A stretch of DNA of 36,439 nt from Paludibacter propionicigenes (GTDB taxonomy: Bacteria; Bacteroidota; Bacteroidia; Bacteroidales; JAIFNL01). The notes under the pieces were generated by a model that made no database searches, was not told where the DNA came from, and saw only the letters and a list, made by a program, of their open reading frames with translations. Position numbers and translations under genes: made by a program. Positions 8,403-17,155 of the stretch are shown in pieces (position 1 is the stretch's first letter; the number at the start of each line of letters is the position of its first letter). The stretch spans positions 1 to 36,439 of the forward strand of contig DYNA01000024.1 in NCBI GenBank assembly GCA_020721325.1, read 5' to 3'.

Positions 8403-9902
8403 ATGGTATTTCCCAAAAAAGTAAAATGGCTAACTATTTATAGTTTACTTTTTTTTATCAGCTTATTTTATTATTTTTATCCAACAAACAACAGTAGTTT
8501 AGATGCTTACAACTATGCTGGCTGTATAAAATATGGCGAAAACTTATTCTTTGCGCATCATCTTTTTTACAATGCTTTTTTATATCTCGTTTTAAATCCA
8601 TTTACATACTTATTTGATATAGAAGTTCTTATATTATTAAAAATTATAAATTCAAGCTTTGTTTTATTTAGCCTTTTTTTATTGTATAAAATTTTAAAAA
8701 ATATACAAATCAATGAAAATGAAATATTTGCAATTATAATAAGTTTAAGTTTTAGTTTTACACTTTGGCGATATGGAACTGAAAACGAAACCTATATTAT
8801 CCCCATAAGTCTTTCATTATTAGCAAGTTTAAATTTTCAACTCTTTCAATTTTATAAAAAAAATAAATACATTTTTATATCCGGATTCTTTGCTGCTTTT
8901 GCCTGCTTATTCCACCAAATTCACTTTTTTTGGTGGTTGGGTTTATTAATTGGTATTTATTTATCACAAAATAAAATAAAAACTTTATTAATTTATATTC
9001 TTCCGGCTTTAATTGTTCCGATAAGTTATATTTTAGTTATAAAATTTTATAATAATCAATCGCTTAACCATCTAAATTTTATACATTTCATACTTCATGA
9101 CTATTTTGCAGGAACAGCAAAATTGCAATTTGGTTGGAAAAATATTTTTTTAACCTTGGTTTCAACCTTTCGATTGATGTTTCAAGCTCACCCGATAATT
9201 GTTAAATTAATAAATATCAGTTATTTATACATTTTACCCTTTATTCTTTTACTATTTTTAATTTTTTATTTGATTTTCTTATTTTTGAAAAAGAAACTGT
9301 TTATTAAAAAAACAAATTCCTCGCCTTTATTTGGTCATATCCATATACTTATATTTTTTTTCCACTTTCTTTTCGCGCTCTATTCAATGGGAAATAATGA
9401 ATTTATGATAGTATTACCTTTCTTATTCATAATCAGTTTTTTAAGTTTTTTTCAAATACAGAGAAAATTTCTAATTACCTTATCTCTAACACTTTTTATT
9501 TGGAATTTTTCTTATGGTATTTTTCCAAATAAAAAATATTCTTTTTACGAAAGTGAAAAATTAATTCACTTTATTCAACACAATGAAAGTGAATTGTTTA
9601 TTGTTGGCAATCAATTCATTATCAATCAGTACTATTATTTTACAGGAAAGGATAATTTCAAAAATATCATTTTTGAAGGAAAAATAAAATCATTTTCGGA
9701 ATTTAAAAATACCATCAAAAATCGTTCTTATTTTTATACCGATTTAATTGAAAAACCACAATTATTTGATAGAGCAAGCATCGTTTCTAACAAAAGCTAT
9801 ACAATTGATTTCAAAGAATTTAAGAAAGAAAAAGTAATTACAATGAACGGACTCTACGGAAAAACAATACTTTATAAAGTGTATCTAAAAAAACAAAAAT
9901 GA
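8403..9902 (+). CDS. Multi-pass membrane protein, probable GT-C type glycosyltransferase
   Basis: A 499-residue protein with about ten or more hydrophobic helices in the first 380 residues and a soluble C-terminal part (about 385-499). The short loop after helix 1 has an acidic residue in SSLDAYNYAG (Asp34), and a second acidic loop (GTENETYI) follows helix 4; this layout is typical of polyprenyl-phosphate-sugar-dependent GT-C enzymes such as the ArnT/PMT/GT39-like group. No signature is strong enough to name a family. It lies 68 bases after the FkbM-like gene in the same direction and may belong to the porZ operon; the gap is A/T-only with no clear terminator. An O-antigen polymerase-like protein is an alternative. 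Confidence 0.6.
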   Translation: MVFPKKVKWLTIYSLLFFISLFYYFYPTNNSSLDAYNYAGCIKYGENLFFAHHLFYNAFLYLVLNPFTYLFDIEVLILLKIINSSFVLFSLFLLYKILKNIQINENEIFAIIISLSFSFTLWRYGTENETYIIPISLSLLASLNFQLFQFYKKNKYIFISGFFAAFACLFHQIHFFWWLGLLIGIYLSQNKIKTLLIYILPALIVPISYILVIKFYNNQSLNHLNFIHFILHDYFAGTAKLQFGWKNIFLTLVSTFRLMFQAHPIIVKLINISYLYILPFILLLFLIFYLIFLFLKKKLFIKKTNSSPLFGHIHILIFFFHFLFALYSMGNNEFMIVLPFLFIISFLSFFQIQRKFLITLSLTLFIWNFSYGIFPNKKYSFYESEKLIHFIQHNESELFIVGNQFIINQYYYFTGKDNFKNIIFEGKIKSFSEFKNTIKNRSYFYTDLIEKPQLFDRASIVSNKSYTIDFKEFKKEKVITMNGLYGKTILYKVYLKKQK

Positions 9903-10002
9903 AGCTAAAGTATTTGATTAAATAAGAAGTTTAATAGCCTTTAAATCAAAAATTTAGCAATATTTGAATTAGATTTAACAATATTTTTATAAAAGTAATT
10001 TC

Positions 10003-10030
10003 TTTGTAAAAAAATTTTATTGTATTTTTG
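10003..10030 (+). promoter_or_regulatory. Putative promoter of parE
   Basis: TTTG at 10003-10006 and TATTTTTG at 10023-10030 match the Bacteroidota -33 and -7 elements (TTTG and TAnnTTTG), spaced 16 bases, slightly short. Transcription would start near 10037, giving a leader of about 50 bases. Confidence 0.45.
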
Positions 10031-10086
10031 TGGCTTAAAAAATAATTCGGTTTTTGTTAATACAAGAATTAATTTAGAAAAACAAA

Positions 10087-11949
10087 ATGACAGAAAATTA
10101 TTCGGAAGATAGCATTAAAACGCTTGATTGGAGAGAACATATACGCAAACGTCCGGGAATGTACATTGGTAAATTGGGCGATGGCTCAAGCCCCGATGAT
10201 GGAATTTATATTTTGATAAAAGAATCCATTGATAATTCGATTGACGAATACATGATGGGGTTTGGAAAACGTATTGATTTGACTATCAGCGAAAAAGAAG
10301 TTATTTTGCGTGATTATGGCAGGGGTGTACCGCTTGGAAAAGTAAAAGATGTTTCCTCGAAAATGAATACCGGCGCAAAATACGATTCTAAAGTTTTTAA
10401 AAAATCGGTAGGTTTGAACGGTGTTGGTATAAAAGCTGTCAATGCTTTAGCACAAAATTTTGTTATTCAGGCTTTTAGAGATGGTGAAACCAAATTAGTC
10501 GAATACAATGCCGGCTATTTGATTAACGACCCTGAAATATCTAAAACCAAAGAACCTAATGGGACTTTAATTCGATTTACCCCAGACGAAGAGATTTTTG
10601 GAGAATACCGCTTTACTTTTGAATATGTTGAAAATCTGATAAAAAATTATGTCTATCTCAATTCCGGTTTATCAATTTATTTCAACAAAGAGCGTTTTTT
10701 GTCCAAAAACGGTCTGCTGGATTTGTTAAATGACAGCATGGACGAAGAAGGTTTGTACCCGCCCATACATTTGGTTGGCGAAGACATTGAAATAGCTATG
10801 ACTCACGGCAATCAGTACGGCGAAGATTATTACAGCTTTGTAAACGGACAGCACACCACGCAAGGCGGCACGCATTTATTGGCATTTCGCGAGGCTTTGG
10901 TAAAAACGATACGCGATTTTTTCAAAAAAGATTACGATGTTTCGGATATTAGAACTGGAATTGTGGCAGCCATAAGCATCAAAGTAGAAGAACCGGTTTT
11001 TGAGTCGCAAACCAAAACCAAATTAGGCTCAAAAAATATGACTCCAGACGGCATTTCGGTGCGAAATTTTATCATGGATTTTTTAAATAAAGCCCTCGAC
11101 GATTATTTGCATAAACACCCCGAAGTGGCTAAAAATATGCAAGTTAAAATACAAGAGTCGGAAAAAGAACGAAAAGCCATTTCGGGCATTCAAAAATTAG
11201 CCCGCGACCGGGCAAAAAAAGTAAGTTTACACAACAAAAAACTTCGCGACTGTAAAATCCACTATAACACCAACTTAGAAGACAAAGAAAAAAGTACGAT
11301 TTTTATAACAGAGGGCGATTCGGCGAGCGGTTCGATAACCAAATCGCGCGATGTTAAAACTCAAGCTGTTTTTAGTTTAAAAGGTAAACCATTGAATACC
11401 TTTGGTTTAACCAAAAAAGTAATTTATGAAAACGAAGAATTTAATCTTTTGCAAGCCGCATTAAATATTGAGGAAGGCATCGAAAATTTGCGTTATAAAA
11501 AAATAGTAATTGCCACCGATGCCGATGTGGACGGAATGCACATACGACTTTTATTAATTACTTTTTTCCTAAAATTTTTTCCAGAAGTAATTAAACAAAA
11601 ATATCTGTATATTCTTCAAACTCCTTTATTTAGAGTTCGCAACAAACAAAAGACAATTTATTGTTACAGCGATGAAGAGAAAACTAAAGCGGTAAATGAA
11701 TTAAAAAACAAGCCGGAAATCACCCGATTTAAAGGACTTGGAGAAATTTCACCCGACGAATTTAAGCATTTTATTGGCGATAACATACGTTTAGAACCCG
11801 TTTTGCTAAACAAAGAAAGTTCGATAAACGAAATGCTCAGTTTTTATATGGGTAAGAATACTCCTGAACGTCAAGACTTTATAATTGAAAATTTGAAAAT
11901 TGACGAAGATGTTATAGAAGAAGAAATTTTAGAAGAAATTCAAATTTAA
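10087..11949 (+). CDS. parE: DNA topoisomerase IV subunit B (type IIA topoisomerase B subunit)
   Basis: ATPase subunit of a type IIA topoisomerase, 620 residues, the usual ParE length. The N-terminal GHKL ATPase has RKRPGMYIG (20-28) and the catalytic ESIDNSIDE (Glu46, Asn50). The transducer domain follows. The TOPRIM domain has EGDSASG from Glu409 and DADVDG (Asp478, Asp480, Asp482) for metal binding. Near the end is RFKGLGE followed by the C-terminal element of B subunits. Length and the lack of a GyrB-type insert favour ParE over GyrB. It acts with ParC in decatenating daughter chromosomes. No parC gene follows here: the next gene is the small sorting-domain protein. A TTTG/TATTTTTG promoter candidate lies upstream. 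Confidence 0.9.
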   Translation: MTENYSEDSIKTLDWREHIRKRPGMYIGKLGDGSSPDDGIYILIKESIDNSIDEYMMGFGKRIDLTISEKEVILRDYGRGVPLGKVKDVSSKMNTGAKYDSKVFKKSVGLNGVGIKAVNALAQNFVIQAFRDGETKLVEYNAGYLINDPEISKTKEPNGTLIRFTPDEEIFGEYRFTFEYVENLIKNYVYLNSGLSIYFNKERFLSKNGLLDLLNDSMDEEGLYPPIHLVGEDIEIAMTHGNQYGEDYYSFVNGQHTTQGGTHLLAFREALVKTIRDFFKKDYDVSDIRTGIVAAISIKVEEPVFESQTKTKLGSKNMTPDGISVRNFIMDFLNKALDDYLHKHPEVAKNMQVKIQESEKERKAISGIQKLARDRAKKVSLHNKKLRDCKIHYNTNLEDKEKSTIFITEGDSASGSITKSRDVKTQAVFSLKGKPLNTFGLTKKVIYENEEFNLLQAALNIEEGIENLRYKKIVIATDADVDGMHIRLLLITFFLKFFPEVIKQKYLYILQTPLFRVRNKQKTIYCYSDEEKTKAVNELKNKPEITRFKGLGEISPDEFKHFIGDNIRLEPVLLNKESSINEMLSFYMGKNTPERQDFIIENLKIDEDVIEEEILEEIQI

Positions 11950-12052
11950 AAAATAAATTTTCAGCTATTTTTTCAAATTCAATTTCATAAAGAAAAAAAA
12001 TAATTACTTAAAAAAATCTAAAAATTGTAACAAACTATTGAATTTAACGTTT

Positions 12053-12060
12053 TAAATTTG
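12053..12060 (+). promoter_or_regulatory. Possible -7 box of the sorting-domain miniprotein gene
   Basis: TAAATTTG matches TAnnTTTG, 54 bases before the ATG. No TTTG at the ideal distance; a TTG lies 25 bases upstream. Such octamers also arise by chance in this A/T-rich DNA. Confidence 0.3.
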
Positions 12061-12114
12061 TATATTTATCGAAAAAATAAAAACTAATTTTGCAAATTAT
12101 AAAAAAACAAGCTT

Positions 12115-12492
12115 ATGGCTAAAATATATACAATTATTATTCTATTAGCATCTATATTTCTTTATCAATCAGATATTTATGCTCAAACAGGGAAAAAAAG
12201 CTCTGTTTCAAATTCAACAGAAATACAAACCAATGAATTTGAGATAAAAGCCTTTCCAAACCCCGTAAAATCAGGCGAATACATTTCCATCGAATTTTCT
12301 AATTTCCAAACAGAAAAACCGATTTCAATAGCATTAATCAATATTATTGGAAAGCAATTAATTAATATAGAGATAGATACAATGAATTACAAACTTCACA
12401 TAACAAAGGAAAAATTTCCAGCCGGAATTTATATTCTCAAAGCAAAACAGGACAATAAGATACGAACTATGCGTTTAAATGTAGTCCAGTAA
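12115..12492 (+). CDS. Miniprotein: signal peptide plus T9SS type A sorting domain
   Basis: A 125-residue exported protein with almost nothing but targeting signals. Residues 1-24 are a Sec signal peptide ending in DIYAQ. Residues 25-41 are a polar Ser/Lys/Thr linker. Residues 42-125 are a full type A C-terminal sorting domain: FEIKAFPNPVKSGE at its start, ALINIIGKQL in the middle, and FPAGIYILKAK plus a basic, strand-like end. Usual T9SS cargo has hundreds of residues between signal and sorting domain; here there is none. It has its own terminator and a possible -7 box, so it looks like a standalone gene rather than the tail of a broken one: no frameshifted cargo is seen upstream, where parE ends normally. 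Confidence 0.8.
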   Translation: MAKIYTIIILLASIFLYQSDIYAQTGKKSSVSNSTEIQTNEFEIKAFPNPVKSGEYISIEFSNFQTEKPISIALINIIGKQLINIEIDTMNYKLHITKEKFPAGIYILKAKQDNKIRTMRLNVVQ

Positions 12493-12534
12493 TTCATTCA
12501 TAATCAATTAATTAATTTTTATTTTAAAATTAAG

Positions 12535-12580
12535 AAAAACGAAAATTTTCAAGGCAATTCGAAAATTTTCGTTTTTTTTT
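12535..12580 (+). terminator. Strong hairpin terminator after the miniprotein gene
   Basis: Perfect 16-bp stem: 12535-12550 pairs with 12561-12576, with a 10-base loop (12551-12560), and the right arm runs into a T-tract to 12581. The inner arm gaaaattttc is itself a palindrome, so alternative pairings exist. Confidence 0.85.
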
Positions 12581-12643
12581 TATTAAAAATTGTTGAAAAA
12601 CATTCAAAAAATAAAAATTCCTTTTTTTAACAAAAAAAATATT

Positions 12644-12651
12644 TATATTTG
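12644..12651 (+). promoter_or_regulatory. Possible -7 box of the dipeptidase gene
   Basis: TATATTTG fits TAnnTTTG, 75 bases before the ATG at 12726 and after the preceding terminator. No TTG lies at the usual -33 distance. Confidence 0.35.
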
Positions 12652-12725
12652 GCAAATTTCATAAATTTGAATTTACTTAATGAAGTTAAAAAATAGATAG
12701 AAAATTAAAAAAATTAATAAAAAAG

Positions 12726-14450
12726 ATGAAGAAACTTACAATTTTATTCATCGCTTTGGCGATAATTTTAGTAACAAACATTCAATCAATAGCTTGTACC
12801 AATTTTTTGGTAACAAAAGGAGCATCAGCCGATGGCTCTACAATGATAACTTATGCTGCTGATTCTCACACACTTTATGGAGAATTGTATTTTTGGAAAT
12901 CGAAAGACTGGCCTGCCGGAAGTTTGTTGAGAGTAAACGAATGGGATACCGGAAAATTTTTGGGTGAAATAGAACAAGTGCCTCATACATACCAAGTTAT
13001 GGGCAATATGAATGAATTTCAACTTGCCATTGGCGAAACCACTTACGGCGGTCGCCCTGAATTAGGAAGCCAAAAAGGTGCCATTATCGATTACGGAAGT
13101 TTGATTTACATCACACTTTCTCGTGCCAAGACTGCCCGTGAAGCCATAAAAGTAATGGCAGAATTAGTTGCCAAATACGGCTATTACAGTTCGGGCGAAT
13201 CTTTTTCCATTCAAGACCCCAACGAAGTTTGGATTTTGGAAATGATAGGAAAAGCCGATTTTGATAAAGGTGCAGTTTGGGTAGCACGCAGAATACCAGA
13301 TGGTTACATTTCAGGACACGCCAATCATGCACGCATAGAAACGTTTCCAATAGCCAATGGAAAAACTTCCATAACCTCAAAAGATTTAGATAAAATCCAT
13401 TTAGCCGGTGTGGAAACGGTTTACGCTCACGATGTTATCTCATTTGCACGCGATAGAGGCTGGTTTAAAGGTGCCGATGCCGATTTTAACTTTTCAGAAG
13501 TCTATGCCCCCATTGATTTTGGAGGCGCACGCTTTTGCGAAGCCAGAGTTTGGGCAGGTTTTAGAAAATTTAACAGCCAAATGGAAAAATATTTGGACTA
13601 CGCAATGGGAAAAATAATTAAAGACGAAAATACCGGATTTGCTACCAACAGAATGCCTTTGTGGATAAAACCCGACCGCAAACTCACAGCAAAAGACCTC
13701 ATGGACGTAATGCGCGACCACTACGAAGGCACACCCATCGACATGACAACCGACCTTGGCGCGGGTGCGCACGGTTTGCCCTATCGTTGGCGACCGCTCA
13801 CATGGGAAGTAGAAGGTGTAGAATATTGCAACGAACGCGCAATAGCCACACAACAGACTGGTTTTGTGTTTGTTGCACAATCGCGTTCTAATTTGCCCGA
13901 ATGGATTGGAGGAATAATTTGGTGGGGCGTTGATGACGCATCAACCAGCGTTTTCATGCCCATTTATTGCGGTTTAGAAGAAGTACCGGAAAATATAAAA
14001 ACCGGAAACGGCGACATGCTTACTTATTCACCAACTTCTATGTTCTGGATTTTTAATCGCGTAAGCAACTTTGCCTATTTACGTTACAATATGATTTCCA
14101 AAGACATAAGAGAAACACAAAATGCTCTGGAAAATAAATTTATTGAAACAATTCCTCTGATAGATGCAGCCGCTCAAACTCTTTACAAAACCGATAAAAA
14201 TAAAGCACGTACTTTTGTATCGGATTATTCAAATGCACAAGTAAAAAATGTATTTGAAATATGGCAAGAACTTGACCGTTTTTTGTTAGTAAAATACCTC
14301 GATGGCAATGTAAAGAAAGAAGAAAATCGCCAATTTTTGCGCAATGGTAACGAAATTTCATTACCTCTTTCTCCAAATTTTCCGGGTTATTCAGAAGATT
14401 GGAAAAAAACAGTTATTCAAAATACGGGCGATAAATTAAAAGTTCACTAA
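12726..14450 (+). CDS. C69-family dipeptidase (Ntn hydrolase)
   Basis: Exported dipeptidase of MEROPS family C69 (former U34), 574 residues. The signal peptide ends at Ala23, so that Cys24 of ACTNFLVTKGASADGS becomes the N-terminal nucleophile, as in the Ntn-hydrolase mechanism. The start of the mature enzyme, with CTN, KGASADG and a nearby D/S-rich strand, is the best-conserved part of the family, and the total length is typical. It probably cleaves dipeptides in the periplasm for amino-acid supply, in keeping with peptide-fermenting Bacteroidota. The stretch SIAC also resembles a lipobox, but the family needs a free Cys. Single gene, flanked by terminators on both sides. The middle third (about 13.4-13.95 kb) is somewhat richer in G/C than its neighbours. 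Confidence 0.88.
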   Translation: MKKLTILFIALAIILVTNIQSIACTNFLVTKGASADGSTMITYAADSHTLYGELYFWKSKDWPAGSLLRVNEWDTGKFLGEIEQVPHTYQVMGNMNEFQLAIGETTYGGRPELGSQKGAIIDYGSLIYITLSRAKTAREAIKVMAELVAKYGYYSSGESFSIQDPNEVWILEMIGKADFDKGAVWVARRIPDGYISGHANHARIETFPIANGKTSITSKDLDKIHLAGVETVYAHDVISFARDRGWFKGADADFNFSEVYAPIDFGGARFCEARVWAGFRKFNSQMEKYLDYAMGKIIKDENTGFATNRMPLWIKPDRKLTAKDLMDVMRDHYEGTPIDMTTDLGAGAHGLPYRWRPLTWEVEGVEYCNERAIATQQTGFVFVAQSRSNLPEWIGGIIWWGVDDASTSVFMPIYCGLEEVPENIKTGNGDMLTYSPTSMFWIFNRVSNFAYLRYNMISKDIRETQNALENKFIETIPLIDAAAQTLYKTDKNKARTFVSDYSNAQVKNVFEIWQELDRFLLVKYLDGNVKKEENRQFLRNGNEISLPLSPNFPGYSEDWKKTVIQNTGDKLKVH

Positions 14451-14501
14451 AAAGAGTTTTTTCATAAATAATTGAATTTCAAGAACTAAAAAAAAAAAAA
14501 C

Positions 14502-14544
14502 AGGCATGTTTGGAAATTATAAAACAAACATGCCTTTTTTTTTT
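14502..14544 (+). terminator. Strong hairpin terminator after the dipeptidase gene
   Basis: Perfect 11-bp stem aggcatgtttg (14502-14512) with caaacatgcct (14525-14535), 12-base loop, an A-tract before and a T-tract (14536-14544) after. Confidence 0.9.
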
Positions 14545-14573
14545 GTAAAAATAATAAAAATTTTGTACATTTG
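14542..14573 (+). promoter_or_regulatory. Putative promoter of the lipoprotein A gene
   Basis: TTTG at 14542-14545, then 20 bases, then TACATTTG at 14566-14573: an almost ideal Bacteroidota -33/-7 pair. The -33 element overlaps the end of the previous terminator's T-tract. Expected leader about 58 bases. Confidence 0.6.
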
Positions 14574-14638
14574 CTTTCACAAAAATCTGATTTTTTTAAC
14601 AAAAAAAATCCATTTATAAATTAGAAAAAAACTCTATC

Positions 14639-15466
14639 ATGAAAAAAAGTTTTTACTTTATATCCCTATTTTTTTTGGGTTGGCTAATCATCGCTTCGTG
14701 TGTGAACGAAGACAGTGAAAAAGAAGATAAATTGCTTGATTCAATCCCCGATAAAAGCGAAAAAGAATTAGACAAAACAGTTTACAAACTACCCTCGCCC
14801 ATCGAATTATACAAATTTTTAAATGTAAGCGGTGCAAAATTTAACGAAAAATCGCTCAATTCGATAGAACGAAAAGAAAAATACAATACCTCTACACGAA
14901 AAGCCTTAAATTTAGGAATTTACGCTTCCGATTTGGCATACAGTGCGGTATTTGAAAAAACACAAGAAACTTTTCAGTATTTTAAAACAGCCCGTAGTTT
15001 AGCCGACGAATTAGCCATTTCAGAAGGTTTTAACGAACGAGTTGCCACGCGAATAGAAAATAATTTAGAAAATGTCGATTCGCTTTACGAAATAGCTTCC
15101 GATGCCTATTGGGACGCAACTACCTTTTTAGAAGCCGAAAATAAAACCGAATTACTTTCGTTTATAATAATCGGTAGTTGGATTGAAAGCGTGTATATAG
15201 CCAGCAATTCTGTTGAAAAATATTCTGCCAAAAATGAAATCATTGTTCGTATAGCAGAGCAAAAGTTATTACTCGAAAATCTTTTGGACTATTTAAACAG
15301 TCATGAGAAAAACGAAGAAATAAATAAAATACTCCGAAAACTGAACGAACTCGAAGAATATTTTTACAATCTTTATGACGGTTCAAACAATATCAATCTC
15401 ACAGAAGACAAATACAATAAATTGGTTGAAAAAATCAGAAATTTACGAAATGCTATTGTCTATTAA
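14639..15466 (+). CDS. Lipoprotein A, unknown family, paralog of the 17243-18157 gene
   Basis: A 275-residue lipoprotein: hydrophobic signal and lipobox IASC with Cys21, then an acidic, charged linker (residues 22-50). The remaining part is mainly alpha-helical. It aligns along nearly its whole length with the lipoprotein at 17243-18157. Shared marks are PSPIE, NLGIYASDLAY, an ExN...DSL stretch, IIGSWIESVYIASN, and LRNAIV at the C-terminus. I do not recognise the family, and no catalytic motif is seen. The acidic residue after the lipid Cys could act as a sorting or surface-export signal, as in Bacteroidota lipoproteins (inference). It has a good promoter, and an unknown exported protein follows on the same strand. 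Confidence 0.75.
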   Translation: MKKSFYFISLFFLGWLIIASCVNEDSEKEDKLLDSIPDKSEKELDKTVYKLPSPIELYKFLNVSGAKFNEKSLNSIERKEKYNTSTRKALNLGIYASDLAYSAVFEKTQETFQYFKTARSLADELAISEGFNERVATRIENNLENVDSLYEIASDAYWDATTFLEAENKTELLSFIIIGSWIESVYIASNSVEKYSAKNEIIVRIAEQKLLLENLLDYLNSHEKNEEINKILRKLNELEEYFYNLYDGSNNINLTEDKYNKLVEKIRNLRNAIVY

Positions 15467-15488
15467 TTTTTTTTTCAAAAAAAAAGAA

Positions 15489-15535
15489 AAAAAATAACAA
15501 AATTAAATAATTAGGCATAATCATTGTTATTTTTT
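15489..15535 (+). terminator. Weak A/T-rich hairpin, possible terminator of lipoprotein A
   Basis: Twelve-bp perfect stem, aaaaaataacaa (15489-15500) with ttgttatttttt (15524-15535), 23-base loop. Only one G-C pair, so stability is low; the right arm itself ends in T residues. Confidence 0.35.
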
Positions 15536-15605
15536 AATAAATTTATCCTTAAAAACAGATTTGAAAAGAGTAAAACCTTTTTAAAAAATTAAATAAGCAT
15601 TTTAT

Positions 15606-16280
15606 ATGAAAACTTTTATCAATATAGCAATTCTTTTAACAACAATCAGTTTATTAGCAGTTAGTTCTGTAAGTGGACAAAGTTGTTCAAAGAAAAAATT
15701 CTGCTCCGAAGAAGAATATGGAAATTTCGATTATAGAAGCCAGTCGAGCTATGCTATTTTATCACCGGGCGACACTGCCAGAGCTTCCATAGTGATTTAT
15801 TCCAAACAAGATGCCCGTATTTTAGTTTGCTTCGACCCTGCTTTAGGGAGTGTAAACTGGCGAATTTACGAGCCTTTGCGTTACACAAAACGCTCAGTAA
15901 AAGCAATTAACCGTACAGAAGAAGAGTTTCCGGTTTATGCAAAAGATAAATATGGCGACCCCATTATTGAGTTAGATGAAAACGGAGAACAACGTTTTGA
16001 TGAAAATTACGAACCCGTTTATAAAATTGAACGTTACGAAAAATCTATTCAAATTGATACGGTTTGGCAAACGGAAAAAATTAATACCGAAGAAGTTATT
16101 TTTGACAATATTAAAGACGGAAAAACTTATTGGCAACGTAAAAGTATTCCCGCAACAAAACGCCTCATTATTGAAGTAATTGTTCCCGAAAATGAAAATG
16201 GTTTAGAAGGTTGTGTAAATGTGGAAGTAGGTCATAAAACTTCGTCAAACAAAAAGTCTTTCCAGAAATTAGATGACTAA
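15606..16280 (+). CDS. Exported protein of unknown function with four cysteines
   Basis: A 224-residue protein that I do not recognise. A signal peptide ends near VSGQ (residue 25). The mature part has Cys27 and Cys33 near its N-terminus, Cys75 in VCFDP and Cys203 in EGCVNV, so one or two disulfides are possible. Residues 45-90 (ILSPGDTARASIVIYS and following) look like beta-strands of a sandwich domain. Residues 105-150 are dense in charged and aromatic residues with a repeated Y/D/E pattern. No metal or catalytic motif is seen. It lies between the two lipoprotein paralogs, same strand as A, 139 bases after it with a weak hairpin between, and ends at a strong terminator. Confidence 0.7.
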   Translation: MKTFINIAILLTTISLLAVSSVSGQSCSKKKFCSEEEYGNFDYRSQSSYAILSPGDTARASIVIYSKQDARILVCFDPALGSVNWRIYEPLRYTKRSVKAINRTEEEFPVYAKDKYGDPIIELDENGEQRFDENYEPVYKIERYEKSIQIDTVWQTEKINTEEVIFDNIKDGKTYWQRKSIPATKRLIIEVIVPENENGLEGCVNVEVGHKTSSNKKSFQKLDD

Positions 16281-16306
16281 ATTTTAGCTACATTTTCAAC
16301 TCGCCG

Positions 16307-16352
16307 AAAAAAAACTGAAAAAGCAATTATTTTAGCTTTTTCAGTTTTTTTT
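16307..16352. terminator. Bidirectional terminator between convergent genes
   Basis: Stem of at least 14 bp: 16311-16324 (aaaactgaaaaagc) with 16335-16348, 10-base loop, flanked by A's on the left and T's on the right, so it can end both the exported-protein gene (plus) and the pseudouridine synthase gene (minus). Confidence 0.85.
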
Positions 16353-17030
16353 TTATTCTTTAACACCTTCAAACATCAACCACATACTATCACGAGGCAA
16401 TGGGGCAACAATTTCTATGGGTGCTTTGGTAACCGGATGTTGAAAAGCAATTTTTCGGGCATGTAAATTGATGCCTCCATCGGGATTTGAACGTTCGTAA
16501 CCATATTTCAAGTCGCCGCGAATAGGGCAATTGATGTGTGCCAATTGAGTTCTAATTTGATGATGCCTTCCGGTATGCAATTCTACTTCGAGCAAAAAAT
16601 AATTGCGCGAAGCTCCGAATAATCGATAAGCGAGTGTGGCTTTTTTAGCTCCATCTTTCTCATTTTTAGCTATATACGATTTATTCTGATTTTGATTTCG
16701 GCGAATGTAATGTTCTAAAGTATCGGCATCATTTTCAGGCCTGTTTTTGACAATAGCCCAATAGATTTTTTTAACCATTTTTTCTTTAAACATCTCATTC
16801 ATACGTACTAACGCCTTACTTGTGCGTGCAAAAAGTACTACGCCCGAAACCGGCTGGTCTATTCTATGGATTACTCCTAAAAATACATCGCCGGGTTTGT
16901 TGTATTTAGCTTTAATATAAGCTTTTACAGAATCCTCCAAAGGTTTGTCCTCCGAATTTTCCGATTGAACAATTTGTCCAATTTCTTTATTTATAGCTAT
17001 TAAATGATTGTCTTCGTAAATTACTTGCAT
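16353..17030 (-). CDS. RluA-family pseudouridine synthase
   Basis: RNA uridine isomerase of the RluA family, 225 residues, catalytic domain only, with no S4 RNA-binding domain. The active-site motif is HRIDQPVSG, with catalytic Asp58. The usual HRLDRxTSG has Arg after Asp; here it is Gln60 less one, i.e. position 59, a noticeable but possibly tolerated change. VVLFARTSKAL follows as in the family. LHTGRHHQIRTQLAH and a region around CPIRGDLKYG complete the typical C-terminal half. Whether the target is rRNA or tRNA cannot be told from this sequence. Between convergent and same-strand unrelated genes; a CAAATATA (minus-strand TATATTTG) upstream at 17089-17096 may be its -7 box. Confidence 0.88.
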   Translation of the reverse strand: MQVIYEDNHLIAINKEIGQIVQSENSEDKPLEDSVKAYIKAKYNKPGDVFLGVIHRIDQPVSGVVLFARTSKALVRMNEMFKEKMVKKIYWAIVKNRPENDADTLEHYIRRNQNQNKSYIAKNEKDGAKKATLAYRLFGASRNYFLLEVELHTGRHHQIRTQLAHINCPIRGDLKYGYERSNPDGGINLHARKIAFQHPVTKAPIEIVAPLPRDSMWLMFEGVKE

Positions 17031-17088
17031 TGATTATTTTTAATTTTGAAATTTTTTAAATAAATGGTGTAAATTTTAAAAAAAAAGC

Positions 17089-17096
17089 CAAATATA
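17089..17096 (-). promoter_or_regulatory. Possible -7 box of the pseudouridine synthase gene
   Basis: On the minus strand this reads TATATTTG, matching TAnnTTTG, about 60 bases before the ATG. No clear -33 element. Confidence 0.3.
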
Positions 17097-17155
17097 ACAA
17101 TTTTTTATCATTAGTGAAAAATAAATTGTTAAAAGTTTTCTCGCTTCATAACACA

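Noticed and set aside
13494-13880. Long open frame on the minus strand inside the dipeptidase gene
   Set aside because: It has no recognisable protein features and lies entirely antisense to a clear C69 gene; the richer G/C there lowers stop frequency.
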